Below are positions 9,293 to 18,237 of a stretch of 64,000 nt of DNA, piece after piece. The translations under genes were made by a program, and so were the position numbers. How positions within the stretch are numbered: the stretch's first letter is position 1; each line of letters begins with the position of its first letter. The notes beneath the pieces were generated by a model. That model was not told where the DNA came from. It was given only the letters and a program-made list of their open reading frames with translations, and ran no database searches. Origin of the DNA: Pseudomonadales bacterium (lineage in GTDB: Bacteria; Pseudomonadota; Gammaproteobacteria; Pseudomonadales; UBA5862); assembly GCA_024234215.1 (NCBI GenBank), contig JACKOQ010000006.1:121792-185791 (forward strand). The letters run 5' to 3'.

Positions 9293-9631
9293 CTATTGGG
9301 GCGGCAACCCCTGAAAGCTTTGCAACGGCTCGCCCGCATCGTTCAGCAATTCGAAGCGGTGGGCGATGCGGTCGGCGGTGAAGGCGAGCGACAGCCGATG
9401 CAGCACCGACTCGGCCACCGGCCGCTCTGCCTCGATCTGACCCGAGAAGTGGTAATCAGGCCCGGGCTGTGCCGCCATGTCGATCTGTACTCCACGGATG
9501 CGCGACACCAGCACATGCGGCCCCTGCGGCGAGCGCAGAATGGCAATCGCCAGACCACTCATGTCGATCGGCGTCAGCAGATCCATCAACGGCCGGTGCA
9601 GGGTGAACTGACCGGTGAAACGATAGACCAT
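9293..9631 (-). CDS. Hypothetical protein, 112 residues
   Basis: I do not recognise this protein. It begins MVYRFTGQFTLHRPLMDLL and ends in FELLNDAGEPLQSFQGLPPQ, with no signal peptide or membrane segment. The ATG at 9631 was chosen because GGAGGGGG lies six bases before it. Two earlier in-frame starts (GTG and ATG) overlap the exonuclease stop and are possible alternatives. Its place between the exonuclease and thioesterase genes, in the same direction and almost without gaps, supports it as a real gene. Confidence 0.6.
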   Translation of the reverse strand: MVYRFTGQFTLHRPLMDLLTPIDMSGLAIAILRSPQGPHVLVSRIRGVQIDMAAQPGPDYHFSGQIEAERPVAESVLHRLSLAFTADRIAHRFELLNDAGEPLQSFQGLPPQ

Positions 9632-9645
9632 CGGAACCCCCTCCA

Positions 9646-10179
9646 TCACAGCACTCTGCTCTTGCGGTAGGCCAACTGGATGATGCGTGCATCATGGCTC
9701 GCCCGGTGGCGGTCGAGCCGCAGCTCGACCATCGCCTGCTGCTTCATGCCAGACCAGGCCGCCGCCTGGGCATCGCTCAGCAACGCACGAATCGACTCCA
9801 GCACAAAGCGCTGCTTCACCCCGGCACTGTCGAACAGCAGTGCCAGCCAGGCCATGTCCTGCCCCCAGGCATCGGTGTAGACCTTGCTGCCCTGCAAATG
9901 GTGGTTCAACGCATCGGCCACCTCGGGCAACGCCCGCCCGTGGCGCAGCAGCGTCGCGCGGTCGATGCGGTGAATCCGTTCGGCAGTGGCATCCCAGTGG
10001 CCCCAATCAGGCAGTGGCCGCAGCAGATAGCAGTGGGCCCGGCCTGTGGGCAGGACGAATCCAATTTCGATCGGATAGCTGCCGGCACCAAAACCGGACG
10101 CCTCGACATCGATGATGCAGGGCAGCGGTGCCATGTCCGGCGCCGCGACATCTCCGACCATCGGATGCACCGATCTCAT
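9646..10179 (-). CDS. DEDDh-type 3'-5' exonuclease family protein
   Basis: The 177-residue protein shows the spaced acidic motifs of the DnaQ-like exonuclease fold. IIDVEASGFG (Exo I) is near the N-terminus, YTDAWGQDMAWL (Exo II) is central, and HRASHDARII (Exo III with its histidine) lies near the end. These residues bind two metal ions for 3'-5' hydrolysis of nucleic acid. It is a stand-alone domain without a polymerase part, so RNA turnover or DNA repair are both possible. The ATG shares a base with the stop of the upstream ATP-NAD-kinase-like gene (TGATG), which supports the first methionine. Confidence 0.78.
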   Translation of the reverse strand: MRSVHPMVGDVAAPDMAPLPCIIDVEASGFGAGSYPIEIGFVLPTGRAHCYLLRPLPDWGHWDATAERIHRIDRATLLRHGRALPEVADALNHHLQGSKVYTDAWGQDMAWLALLFDSAGVKQRFVLESIRALLSDAQAAAWSGMKQQAMVELRLDRHRASHDARIIQLAYRKSRVL

Positions 10180-11237
10180 CAGCAGCAGCCGCTCTTGCCG
10201 GCAACGCCATCATAGGCATCGAACCAGTGGTCGAGATCGAGCATCAGCTCGCGCTCGGCCGCCAGATGCAGCGCTTTGCGACTGTCGATCACCCAGGGGC
10301 CACTGCGCACCACCCGCAACCAGGCGCGCTGGCCCGGCGCCAGCTGCCGTTCGCGGTCACCGTCGAAAGCCAGCAGCGCCGGCCCGGTCACCTCGATCGG
10401 CTCGCCCAGCGGCACCGGGCGCGAATCGGCGACATGGACGGTGCGGATCAGTCCGGGCGAGAAGGGGGCACGCAGCAATCGCCCGCCCTGCGCATGGGTG
10501 CAGAAGTTGACCGTCACGCCGAACTCATCCTCCGCGCCACAGGGGTGCAGCAGCCCGCCGAGCGGCGAGATGCCCACCGAGGCCGGTTCGGCCCGCGCCA
10601 GCACGATGGTGCGCAGCTTGTCGCTGGCGAAGGGGGCGAGATTGCCGAGTGAGTCGTTCTGCAGCAGCACCGCGTCGATCAGCGCCAGATCGCCGGCCTC
10701 GCCCTCGATCTCGACCTCGACCACCTTGGCGCGCTCGGCACACTCCGCCAACGTGATGCCGCCCGAGGCGACCAGACCGGCGGCCATGCCGGCCAGGGTC
10801 GGCTCCTGCATGGTGGGAAAGACGTTGTTGGTGCCGGTCGAGACCGCCACCATCGGCGCTTCGCGCCACGCCTTGGTCACCACCCGGTGCGTGCCATCGC
10901 CACCCAGCACCAGCAGCGCCACCGCACCGCGCTCGCGCATCGCCTCGACGGCGCGCGTGGTGTCGATCGACTTGTGCAGGATCGGCGTCTCGATGCGCTC
11001 GAACTCCACGGCGAAATCGAGCTGCTCCACCGCACCGGTGGCCAGCCGCCGCGGCTCATAGGGCACCAGAATGCGGCGCGCACCGGCCGCGATCGCCCCC
11101 ACCACCGCCCGGGCGATCTGGTTGCGCTTGGCCTCGTGGCTGACGGTGTCGGCCCGGGCGGCCAGCCGGCGGTAATCCCGCCCCGACATCGGATTGACGA
11201 TGATGCCGACGGCGGGTGCGGCGGATGTTGAACTCAT
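10179..11237 (-). CDS. ATP-NAD kinase-like protein (AcoX group)
   Basis: The protein has 352 residues. It starts with VGIIVNPMSG, carries the diagnostic nucleotide-binding motif LVLGGDGTHR and then STGTNNVFP. These are the hallmarks of the NAD-kinase/diacylglycerol-kinase superfamily and match the AcoX-type ATP-NAD kinase group better than the housekeeping NadK. AcoX proteins accompany acetoin catabolism in some bacteria, but no acetoin genes are present here. The start at MSSTSAAP is supported by the beginning of the conserved region, and upstream sequence has no coding character. It is the first gene of a six-gene overlapping operon and diverges from hemN. Confidence 0.8.
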   Translation of the reverse strand: MSSTSAAPAVGIIVNPMSGRDYRRLAARADTVSHEAKRNQIARAVVGAIAAGARRILVPYEPRRLATGAVEQLDFAVEFERIETPILHKSIDTTRAVEAMRERGAVALLVLGGDGTHRVVTKAWREAPMVAVSTGTNNVFPTMQEPTLAGMAAGLVASGGITLAECAERAKVVEVEIEGEAGDLALIDAVLLQNDSLGNLAPFASDKLRTIVLARAEPASVGISPLGGLLHPCGAEDEFGVTVNFCTHAQGGRLLRAPFSPGLIRTVHVADSRPVPLGEPIEVTGPALLAFDGDRERQLAPGQRAWLRVVRSGPWVIDSRKALHLAAERELMLDLDHWFDAYDGVAGKSGCC

Positions 11238-11345
11238 GCGGAGAATCCTGAACAGGGGTTGCGGGCGTTTCCCAGCCGAAGCTGGGCATGACGGCACCAT
11301 GATAAAAGATTGATCGCGACACTCCACCCCGGGTGATGGCGACTG

Positions 11346-11359
11346 TTGACATGGATCAT
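11346..11359. promoter_or_regulatory. FNR/Anr-like box in the hemN upstream region
   Basis: TTGAC-ATGG-ATCAT matches the TTGAT-N4-ATCAA consensus at eight of ten fixed positions. It lies 64 bases before the hemN start in the divergent gap. hemN is a known FNR/Anr target in other gammaproteobacteria, so regulation by oxygen is plausible. No clear -10 hexamer could be fixed. Confidence 0.45.
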
Positions 11360-11423
11360 CCAGCAGAAGCGGGCTTTGCGGTAGGCTGCACGTTGTATTC
11401 ACCGCCACGACCGGATACCCACG

Positions 11424-12809
11424 ATGCACTCGCACGAACTGCTGTTCGACCCGGAACTGATCAACCGCTACGACCGGCCCGGACCGCGTTACACCTCCTA
11501 CCCCACCGCGACCCAGTTCCACAGTGGTTTCACCGCGGCCGACCACAGCCGTCACGCACGCAACGCCGCGGCGCTGACCCCGGCGCTGTCGCTCTATGTC
11601 CACCTGCCCTACTGCAGCACCATCTGCTACTACTGCGCCTGCAACAAGATCGTCACCAAGGACCGCAGCCGCGCCCAACCCTACCTCGACCGGCTCCAGC
11701 GCGAATTGGCGATGCAGGCCGAACTGGTGGCCGGCACCCAGGTCGAGCAGCTCCATTGGGGCGGCGGCACACCCACCTTCATCACGCCGGCGCAGATCAG
11801 CGCGCTGATGCAGGCGATCGATCGCCACTTCACGCTGAGCCAGGCGGCGACCCGGGAGTTCTCGATCGAGATCGATCCGCGCGAGGCGCCGCCTGCCACC
11901 ATTGATCTGCTGCGCCAGCTCGGCTTCAACCGCCTGAGCCTCGGCGTGCAGGATTTCGACCCGCGGGTGCAGCAGGCGGTCAACCGCATCCAGCCCGAGG
12001 CGATCACCCGTCGCGCCATCGACGCCGCCCGCACCGCCGGCTTCGACTCGCTCAGCATCGACCTGATCTACGGCCTGCCGCGCCAGAGCGTCGCCTCCTT
12101 CGCCACCACCCTCGACACCCTGATCGACATCGCGCCCGACCGGGTGTCGCTGTTCAACTACGCCCACATGCCGGAGCTGTTCAAGCAGCAGCGCGGCATC
12201 AACGCGCTGGAGCTGCCAGCGCCAGCCGAGAAGCTGGCCATCCTGCGACTCGCCATCGAGCGGCTGACCGATGCCGGCTATGTCTACATCGGCATGGACC
12301 ACTTCGCCAAGGCCGACAACGCACTGACCCGGGCGCAGCAGCGCGGCGACCTCTACCGCAACTTTCAGGGCTACTCGACCCATGCCCACTGCAATCTGCT
12401 GGGCCTCGGCATCAGCGCGATCAGCATGCTCGGCAGCAGCTACAGCCAGAACTGCCGCAGCGAAGCCGAGTACTTTTCCGCGATCGATCAGGGCCGGTTG
12501 CCGCTCTTTCGCGGCGTCGAACTCGATGCGGACGACCTGCTGCGCCGCGCGGTCATCACCGCCCTGATCTGCCACTTCCAGCTCGACATCGCCACCGTCG
12601 AGCGCGACCACCGCATCGACTTCAGCAGCTATTTCAACAGCGAGATCAAGGCACTGAAGCCGATGATCGAGGATGAGCTGCTGGAGCTCGATGCGCGAAA
12701 AATCACCATCAAACCGCGCGGCAAGTTGCTGATTCGCAACATCTGCATGGTGTTCGACCGCTATCTGGCGCAGCAGAGCGTCGAGCAGCGCTTCTCCCGC
12801 ACCATTTGA
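11424..12809 (+). CDS. hemN: Oxygen-independent coproporphyrinogen III oxidase
   Basis: HemN (461 residues) is a radical SAM enzyme that decarboxylates coproporphyrinogen III to protoporphyrinogen IX without oxygen, in the cytosolic haem pathway. The cluster motif is YCSTICYYCACNK (Cx3CxxC). The N-terminal RPGPRYTSYPTA and the GGGTPTF motif are typical of true HemN rather than the HemW-like branch. The C-terminal HemN domain with GMDHFAKADNAL is complete. Length equals the usual 455-465 residues. A possible FNR/Anr box lies upstream, which fits expression under low oxygen. Confidence 0.95.
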   Translation: MHSHELLFDPELINRYDRPGPRYTSYPTATQFHSGFTAADHSRHARNAAALTPALSLYVHLPYCSTICYYCACNKIVTKDRSRAQPYLDRLQRELAMQAELVAGTQVEQLHWGGGTPTFITPAQISALMQAIDRHFTLSQAATREFSIEIDPREAPPATIDLLRQLGFNRLSLGVQDFDPRVQQAVNRIQPEAITRRAIDAARTAGFDSLSIDLIYGLPRQSVASFATTLDTLIDIAPDRVSLFNYAHMPELFKQQRGINALELPAPAEKLAILRLAIERLTDAGYVYIGMDHFAKADNALTRAQQRGDLYRNFQGYSTHAHCNLLGLGISAISMLGSSYSQNCRSEAEYFSAIDQGRLPLFRGVELDADDLLRRAVITALICHFQLDIATVERDHRIDFSSYFNSEIKALKPMIEDELLELDARKITIKPRGKLLIRNICMVFDRYLAQQSVEQRFSRTI

Positions 12810-12960
12810 GGAGTGCGCTGCGACAGCGGCAAGGCTGCACCGTCTTCGCCCACGGCTGCTATCCTTTGCTGCATCCTGCCTCTCGATTCGGCTCGATGGG
12901 GCTTTTTGACGCAGCCGGCCAGCGGCCTGATCGACTGATGGCGATCGGCAGGAAGCGCCC

Positions 12961-15018
12961 TTGAACTTCGAACCCAAGCCCACCATGCTGAATGCAGCCT
13001 CCGTCCCGGAGCTCCACGGTTACCGCCTTGGCTACCGTGCCGACATCGAGGGGTTGCGCGCGGTCGCGGTGATGCTGGTGGTGGCCGCGCATGCCGGCCT
13101 GCCCTGGCTGCAGGGCGGCTTCATCGGCGTGGATGTCTTCTTCGTGCTCTCGGGTTACCTGATCACCGGTCTGCTGGTGCAGGAGATCGACCGCACTGGC
13201 CGAATCGCTCTGCTCGATTTCTATGCGCGGCGCCTGCGCCGCCTGCTGCCCGCACTGCTGCTCATGCTGTGCGGCAGCAGTCTGCTGGCCATCCTGCTGC
13301 TGGGCCCTTCCGAGCAGCCGGGACAGGCCAAGGCGGCAGTGGCCGCCTCGCTCTGGCTCAGCAACCTGCACTTCAACTCGGCCCAGCTCGACTATTTCGG
13401 CACCGGCGCCGAGAGCAGCCTCTTTCTGCACACCTGGTCATTGGGGGTCGAGGAGCAGTTCTATCTGGCATGGCCTCTGTGGGTGCTGTTTCTGCTCGGC
13501 AGCTGGTCATGGCAGGGCGGTCATCGCAACTGGCAGCGGCTGCGTGGCGGCATGTTGGCCACGATGCTGCTCTGCCTGGCGCTGTCGATCTTTCTGACCT
13601 ATGTGCAGCCGACCAAGGGCTTTTATCTGATGCCCTCGCGGGCCTGGCAGTTCGCGCTGGGTGCAATCACCCTGCTCACCTTCTCCAGAACGGCAGGCTC
13701 AGCACAGAGCCTGACTGCACCTGGATCGGACTTTCTTGCGCGCAGGGTGGCCGGCTGGCTCGGTCTGCTGCTGGTGCTGGGCAGCGGACTGTTCCTCGAC
13801 CGGCACCACGCCTACCCCGGCGGCTGGGCCCTGCTGCCATCGATCGGAACCGCACTGATACTGGCCGCCGACACCCAGACCACCGCGGCCCTCGGCGTGA
13901 GCAGACTGCTGTCGCTGCCGCCGCTGCAACGGTTTGGAGAGCTCTCCTACTCCTGGTATCTGTGGCATTGGCCGGCGCTGCTGCTCGGCGCCACCGTGGC
14001 CATCGCCGGGCGGCCAGCGCACCCCATGACCTGGGTGATACTCAGTCTCGCACTGGCCTACCTCAGCCATCGCTGGGTGGAATCCCCACTGCGGCACAGC
14101 AGGCTCATCGCCGCTCGACCGCTGACCACCGTGCTGGGCTCGGCCGTGCTGATGGGCGGCACGGTGCTGCTGGGAAACCTGTGGCAAAGCAAGGCGGTCG
14201 ACTGGATGGGCGCACCGTCGCAGCAGCCCTACGTCGCCGTGCGTTCCAACCTGCCAGCGCTCTATGCAGTGCCCGACTGCGACGAGTGGTACCGCTCTGC
14301 CCAGGTGCGTGTCTGCGCATTCGGGAATGCGCAGGGCAAACAGACCGTGCTGCTGCTCGGCGACAGCGTGACGGTGCAGTGGTTCCCCGCCGTCATGCGC
14401 ACCTATGCCGAGCAAGGCTGGCGCGTCCTGGTCCTCACCAAATCGGCCTGCCCGATGGTCGATGAAGGCTACTTCTATCCACGCATCGGCAGGCACTACA
14501 TCGAGTGCGAACAGTGGCGCGCAGCCGCACTGGCAGCGGCGAACAGCCTGCGCCCCGAGGTAATCGTGACCGGATCGACCACGACCTACCCCTTCACCGA
14601 AGCCCAATGGAGAGAGGGCTCGCGACGCACGCTGGGCGCGCTGTCGGCCGCTGCCGAACAGGTGTTCGTTCTGCGCGCCACACCTGCCCTGCCATTTGAC
14701 GGTCCAGACTGTCTGGCCCGCCATGCCTGGCGCAGTCCGCTGCTGCCTGCCCCGCCGGCGTGCAGTGCACCGGCCAGCAACAGCCACGACGACGCCATCT
14801 TCGCCTGGGTCAGCCAGGCCACAGGCGCCTACCCGAATGTACGGATGCTCGACCTCAATGCCCTGATCTGTCCAGCGCAACTGTGCGAGGCGGCACGGGA
14901 AGGACGGATCGTGTTTCGCGATACAAGGCACATCACCGCCAGTTACATCGACAGTGTCGGTGACGCCTTTGCACAGCGGATCAACGAAGCCGAATCCCAC
15001 ACTGCGGCGGCACATTGA
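12961..15018 (+). CDS. OafA/YrhL-type acyltransferase with C-terminal SGNH domain
   Basis: The 685-residue protein is an O-acyltransferase of the acyltransferase-3 family fused to a periplasmic SGNH esterase-like domain. The N-terminal YRADIEGLRAVAV and FFVLSGYLIT motifs, a catalytic-type histidine at AAHAG, and about ten helices are visible up to about residue 410. The SGNH part shows GDSVTVQW with the serine of block I, and a terminal DTRHITASYID holding the Asp/His pair. Such proteins O-acetylate LPS O-antigen, capsule or peptidoglycan. The TTG at 12961 was preferred because AGGA lies eight bases upstream; the next ATG at 12985 has no ribosome binding site. Confidence 0.88.
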   Translation: MNFEPKPTMLNAASVPELHGYRLGYRADIEGLRAVAVMLVVAAHAGLPWLQGGFIGVDVFFVLSGYLITGLLVQEIDRTGRIALLDFYARRLRRLLPALLLMLCGSSLLAILLLGPSEQPGQAKAAVAASLWLSNLHFNSAQLDYFGTGAESSLFLHTWSLGVEEQFYLAWPLWVLFLLGSWSWQGGHRNWQRLRGGMLATMLLCLALSIFLTYVQPTKGFYLMPSRAWQFALGAITLLTFSRTAGSAQSLTAPGSDFLARRVAGWLGLLLVLGSGLFLDRHHAYPGGWALLPSIGTALILAADTQTTAALGVSRLLSLPPLQRFGELSYSWYLWHWPALLLGATVAIAGRPAHPMTWVILSLALAYLSHRWVESPLRHSRLIAARPLTTVLGSAVLMGGTVLLGNLWQSKAVDWMGAPSQQPYVAVRSNLPALYAVPDCDEWYRSAQVRVCAFGNAQGKQTVLLLGDSVTVQWFPAVMRTYAEQGWRVLVLTKSACPMVDEGYFYPRIGRHYIECEQWRAAALAAANSLRPEVIVTGSTTTYPFTEAQWREGSRRTLGALSAAAEQVFVLRATPALPFDGPDCLARHAWRSPLLPAPPACSAPASNSHDDAIFAWVSQATGAYPNVRMLDLNALICPAQLCEAAREGRIVFRDTRHITASYIDSVGDAFAQRINEAESHTAAAH

Positions 15019-15169
15019 TCCGAACTGCCCGATCGCGGTCACCACGCGTCTGCCGGGTCACCCGCTGCCAACAGAGCGCTGCCGAATTTCTGCTGTCGCC
15101 CCTTCCACAACCACCCGGCTGCGCACTACACTGCGAGCGTCATCACGCCTACTTCACCGGGGGATCCCC

Positions 15170-15724
15170 ATGGAACAGCGCCGATGTGAGCAGGAGAAGG
15201 TCCATTTCGACTCGATGGACCATCCGATGAGAACAGTGCAGGACATCGCCACCCGCCATCCACAGCTGAGCCTGATTGACGCCAAGCGTTACACGGCGCT
15301 GCTGTTTGGCTACCGCTCCTGGGGATCGCTGGCCGAAGAGACGCTGCGCCACGACGCCCCGCCTTCTCCCCTTGATCATGAGTTGCCGAAGGAGCGCCTG
15401 CGAACCCGCGTCTTCAACCGCATCCAGCGGCTGCGGCGCGAGACCGATCTGCGACCTCAGCCACTGTTGAGCATCGCGCTCAGCCTGCAGCCACGGGTGA
15501 AGATGGTGGTGAAGGACATGCAGAAGTCGCTCTGGCTGCGCGACTTCGATGAACTGATGGAGGCGTTTCGCGAAGTGTTCCCAATTCGCGACAATGCCTC
15601 GATCCAGGACATCTTTGCCGCCTTCGACCGCTATCAACTGCAACTCAGCGCCGGTCGTGTCGACACCAGTTTTGAACAGAGCGCTGTCCAGTCGTCGGCA
15701 AAATCTTCTGAAACCCAGCCATGA
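15170..15724 (+). CDS. Hypothetical protein, 184 residues, with an LFGYRSWGSL-type motif
   Basis: I do not recognise a named family. Residues 20-60 contain an arrangement of leucines ending in AKRYTALLFGYRSWGSLAEE. This resembles the short helical 'LGYRSWxxL' segment found in several uncharacterised bacterial proteins. The rest is basic and helical, with no signal or membrane segment. The ATG at 15170 follows GGGGG at suitable spacing; the open frame extends further 5' but overlaps the acyltransferase stop. The gene converges with the pseudopilin gene. Confidence 0.6.
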   Translation: MEQRRCEQEKVHFDSMDHPMRTVQDIATRHPQLSLIDAKRYTALLFGYRSWGSLAEETLRHDAPPSPLDHELPKERLRTRVFNRIQRLRRETDLRPQPLLSIALSLQPRVKMVVKDMQKSLWLRDFDELMEAFREVFPIRDNASIQDIFAAFDRYQLQLSAGRVDTSFEQSAVQSSAKSSETQP

Positions 15725-15760
15725 AGGCTGCGGAGTCAATGTTGCGCGGCAACAGCGCGG

Positions 15761-16306
15761 TCAGGGGCAGCTCAGTGCGGTGTCGTTCGGCCCGTGGACC
15801 CGGACGCGTCCACCACTGTTGTAGATCAGTCCGCGCGCCTGCAGGACATCGGCGCGGCGCGGGCAGACCGTGAAGGTGCCACCGATTCCGGCCATGGTGC
15901 CGCTGGCCTGATAGCTGAGGCGGTTGGAGGGATTGGCCGACAGCCGCACCGTCGCCTCCGGCATCGCTTCATGCTGACGAATCAGCTCTTCGCCGGCATC
16001 GAGCAGTTGATTCTCGTTCGGATCACTGAACAGTGTCCAGCCGCTCTCCCAGCCCACCACCGGCGGACCGGCACTGCAGTTGGCGCAACGCAGCGTCACC
16101 GAATTGCCGCGGCGCACCGCCTCGCTGCGGGCCAGCGCCAGGTCGCGCTGCAAATCCTGCTGAATCTTGCCCACCTCGCTGCGCTCGACGCTGCCCCGCC
16201 AGCTCGGCACGCCCATCACCAGCAGCGTCAGCAGCAGCCCCACCACCAGCAGCAGTTCGATCAGCGTGAAGCCGCCGGCAGTCGCGATACGCTGCCGGGG
16301 AGTCAT
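15761..16306 (-). CDS. GspH/FimT family type IV pseudopilin
   Basis: The 181-residue protein opens with a prepilin leader ending [13 protein letters not shown]: cleavage after the second glycine, a phenylalanine at +1, glutamate at +5 and a 20-residue hydrophobic helix. The C-terminal part contains a FTVCPRR segment and a late LSCP, with cysteines able to form a disulfide, as in FimT/GspH minor pilins. These proteins prime type IV pilus or type II secretion pseudopilus assembly. The start overlaps the ispH stop by four bases (ATGA). In pseudomonads a run of minor pilin genes follows ispH; here only this one gene is present. Confidence 0.9.
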   Translation of the reverse strand: MTPRQRIATAGGFTLIELLLVVGLLLTLLVMGVPSWRGSVERSEVGKIQQDLQRDLALARSEAVRRGNSVTLRCANCSAGPPVVGWESGWTLFSDPNENQLLDAGEELIRQHEAMPEATVRLSANPSNRLSYQASGTMAGIGGTFTVCPRRADVLQARGLIYNSGGRVRVHGPNDTALSCP

Positions 16307-17262
16307 GGCGGAGTCCCCTGCGCTTCCTGCCACTTCAGCTCGCGCGGCAGTGAAAAGACCACCTCCTCGCTGCGCCCGGCACGCTCTTCGACACTGTCGG
16401 CCCCCAGCGCCAGCAGCCGGTCGATCAGTTGTCGCACCAGCACGTCGGGCGCCGAGGCGCCGGCGGTGACCCCGACCTTGCGGCACCCCCGCAACCAGTC
16501 CGGTTGCAGCGCGCCGGCGTTCTCGATCAGGTAGGCGGCCACCCCCATGCGTTGCGCCAACTCCTGCAAACGGTTGGAGTTGGAGCTGTTGGGCGAACCG
16601 ATCACCAGCAGCAGGTCGACCTCCTGCGCCAGTGCCCGCACCGCATCCTGCCGGTTCTGGGTGGCGTAGCAGATGTCCTCCTTGCGCGGTCCGCCAATCA
16701 GCGGATAACGCGCCCGCAGCGCAGCGACGATGCGGGCGGTGTCATCGAGCGACAGCGTGGTCTGGGTCGCATAGGCAAGCCGTGCCGGATCGCGCACCTG
16801 CAGCCGTTCGACATCCGCCAAAGATTCGACCAGATGAATGGCGCCGCCCAAGGTCAGATCATACTGCCCCATGGTGCCCTCCACCTCGGGGTGGCCGGCA
16901 TGACCGATCAGCACACAGTCGATGCCGCGCTGGCTCAGACGGGCCACCTCCATGTGCACCTTGGTCACCAGTGGACAGGTGGCATCGAACAGCCGCAGCC
17001 GGCGCGCTTCGGCCGCCTGTCGCACCGCCCGCGACACGCCATGGGCGCTGAAGATGGCGGTGGCGCCTTCAGGAATCTCCTCGACCTCTTCGACGAAGAT
17101 TGCCCCACGTTCGCGCAGAGTGTCGACGACATGACGGTTGTGCACCACCTCATGGCGAACATAGATCGGCGTGCCGAACAGATCGAGCGCCCGGTTGACG
17201 ATCTCGATCGCCCGGTCGACACCGGCACAGAAGCCGCGCGGGTTGGCCAGCAGCACTTTCAC
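16303..17262 (-). CDS. ispH: 4-hydroxy-3-methylbut-2-enyl diphosphate reductase
   Basis: IspH (LytB, 319 residues) catalyses the last step of the MEP isoprenoid pathway, giving IPP and DMAPP. The iron-sulfur cysteines are in [19 protein letters not shown] and [10 protein letters not shown], and the substrate-binding motifs EVVHN and [11 protein letters not shown] are intact. Length is as usual for the family. The gene overlaps fkpB upstream (four bases) and the pseudopilin gene downstream, so it is part of the ileS-lspA-fkpB-ispH operon. Confidence 0.97.
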   Translation of the reverse strand: MKVLLANPRGFCAGVDRAIEIVNRALDLFGTPIYVRHEVVHNRHVVDTLRERGAIFVEEVEEIPEGATAIFSAHGVSRAVRQAAEARRLRLFDATCPLVTKVHMEVARLSQRGIDCVLIGHAGHPEVEGTMGQYDLTLGGAIHLVESLADVERLQVRDPARLAYATQTTLSLDDTARIVAALRARYPLIGGPRKEDICYATQNRQDAVRALAQEVDLLLVIGSPNSSNSNRLQELAQRMGVAAYLIENAGALQPDWLRGCRKVGVTAGASAPDVLVRQLIDRLLALGADSVEERAGRSEEVVFSLPRELKWQEAQGTPP

Positions 17263-17720
17263 TGCCGCCCCTCCTCTGCCTGACCATTGTCGACCGACAG
17301 GATCTCCACCTCGAACAGCAGTGTCATGCCGGCCAGCGGGTGGTTGAAATCGATGCAGACCCGATCGGCCTCGACCGCCAGCACCACTCCGGGCAGTTCA
17401 CCGCCGCCAGGGTCGGCGAACGAGATCACCACGCCCTGTTCCAGCGTCAGATCGGCGCTGAAACGGTCACGGTTGAACCATTGCCGATTGGCTGGATTGA
17501 CCACGCCAAAGCCCTGCTCGGGCGCCACCTGAAAGCTGCGCCGATCACCGGCCACCAGTCCCAGCAGACAGGTTTCGAAATAACCAGGGAGCGCGCCGTC
17601 TCCCTGCACCAGCTCGGCACCGGGACCACCAAAGTTGGAGTCGATCAGCTCGCCCTCTGCCGTCGCCAGCGAAAAGCAGAGCCTGACCCGGCTGCCGGCG
17701 CCGATGGCCTCACTGCCCAT
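17259..17720 (-). CDS. fkpB: FKBP-type peptidyl-prolyl isomerase (SlpA/FkpB type)
   Basis: The 153-residue protein matches small FKBP proteins with an inserted flap domain. The N-terminal strand region has ELIDSNFGG, followed by [20 protein letters not shown] and a C-terminal [17 protein letters not shown]. These bacterial proteins act as chaperones and proline isomerases. The ATG at 17720 overlaps the lspA stop by 11 bases; the longer upstream frame runs inside lspA and was not used. The order lspA-fkpB-ispH is conserved in many gammaproteobacteria, supporting the assignment. Confidence 0.9.
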   Translation of the reverse strand: MGSEAIGAGSRVRLCFSLATAEGELIDSNFGGPGAELVQGDGALPGYFETCLLGLVAGDRRSFQVAPEQGFGVVNPANRQWFNRDRFSADLTLEQGVVISFADPGGGELPGVVLAVEADRVCIDFNHPLAGMTLLFEVEILSVDNGQAEEGRQ

Positions 17721-18237
17721 GGTTGGCCGCTCGCGACGAAGGGGTGGCGCAGAACAGAGTTTCAAGAATCAGCATGGTGGCCCCTGCGGTGATGGCACTG
17801 TCGGCCACATTGAACACCGGAAATGCGTGCGCTTCATAATGGAAAAGCAAAAAATCGATGACGTAGCCCAGCGTCAGCCGGTCCCACAGGTTCCCCAGCG
17901 CGCCGCCCAGAATCAGCAGCAGCGCGATGCGCTGCCAGTGGGCCGAACGTGGCAGACGCAGCAGCCAGAGCAGAATCGCGCCACTGATCACACCGCCCAC
18001 GGCGATGAAGAACCCCTGCTGCCAGCCGCCGGCGTCATGCAGAAAGCTGAAGGCGGCCCCTTCATTGCGGGCATGTATCAGCGAGAAGAAAGACAGGATC
18101 GGCCGCGGTTGATAGAGCGCGAAATTGGCGACGATCCACGCTTTGCTCCACTGATCGATGGCAACGACCAGCAGCGCCAGCGGCAGCCAGCAGAGCATCC
18201 GCAGCAGGTAAGCCGGCTGGATGCGCGCCTCAGGCAT
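17710..18237 (-). CDS. lspA: Lipoprotein signal peptidase (signal peptidase II)
   Basis: LspA (175 residues) cleaves signal peptides from diacylglyceryl-modified prolipoproteins in the inner membrane. Four membrane helices are visible. The catalytic aspartates lie in [16 protein letters not shown] and VFNVADSAI, and [11 protein letters not shown] is the conserved central motif. The ATG at 18237 overlaps the ileS stop by eight bases, which fixes the start. The operon order ileS-lspA is standard in proteobacteria. Confidence 0.96.
   Translation of the reverse strand: MPEARIQPAYLLRMLCWLPLALLVVAIDQWSKAWIVANFALYQPRPILSFFSLIHARNEGAAFSFLHDAGGWQQGFFIAVGGVISGAILLWLLRLPRSAHWQRIALLLILGGALGNLWDRLTLGYVIDFLLFHYEAHAFPVFNVADSAITAGATMLILETLFCATPSSRAANHGQ

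Noticed and set aside
10179..12986. A minus-strand open frame reading through from the hemN region into the ATP-NAD-kinase-like gene
   Set aside because: Only the part from 11237 downstream matches a family. The rest is antisense to hemN.
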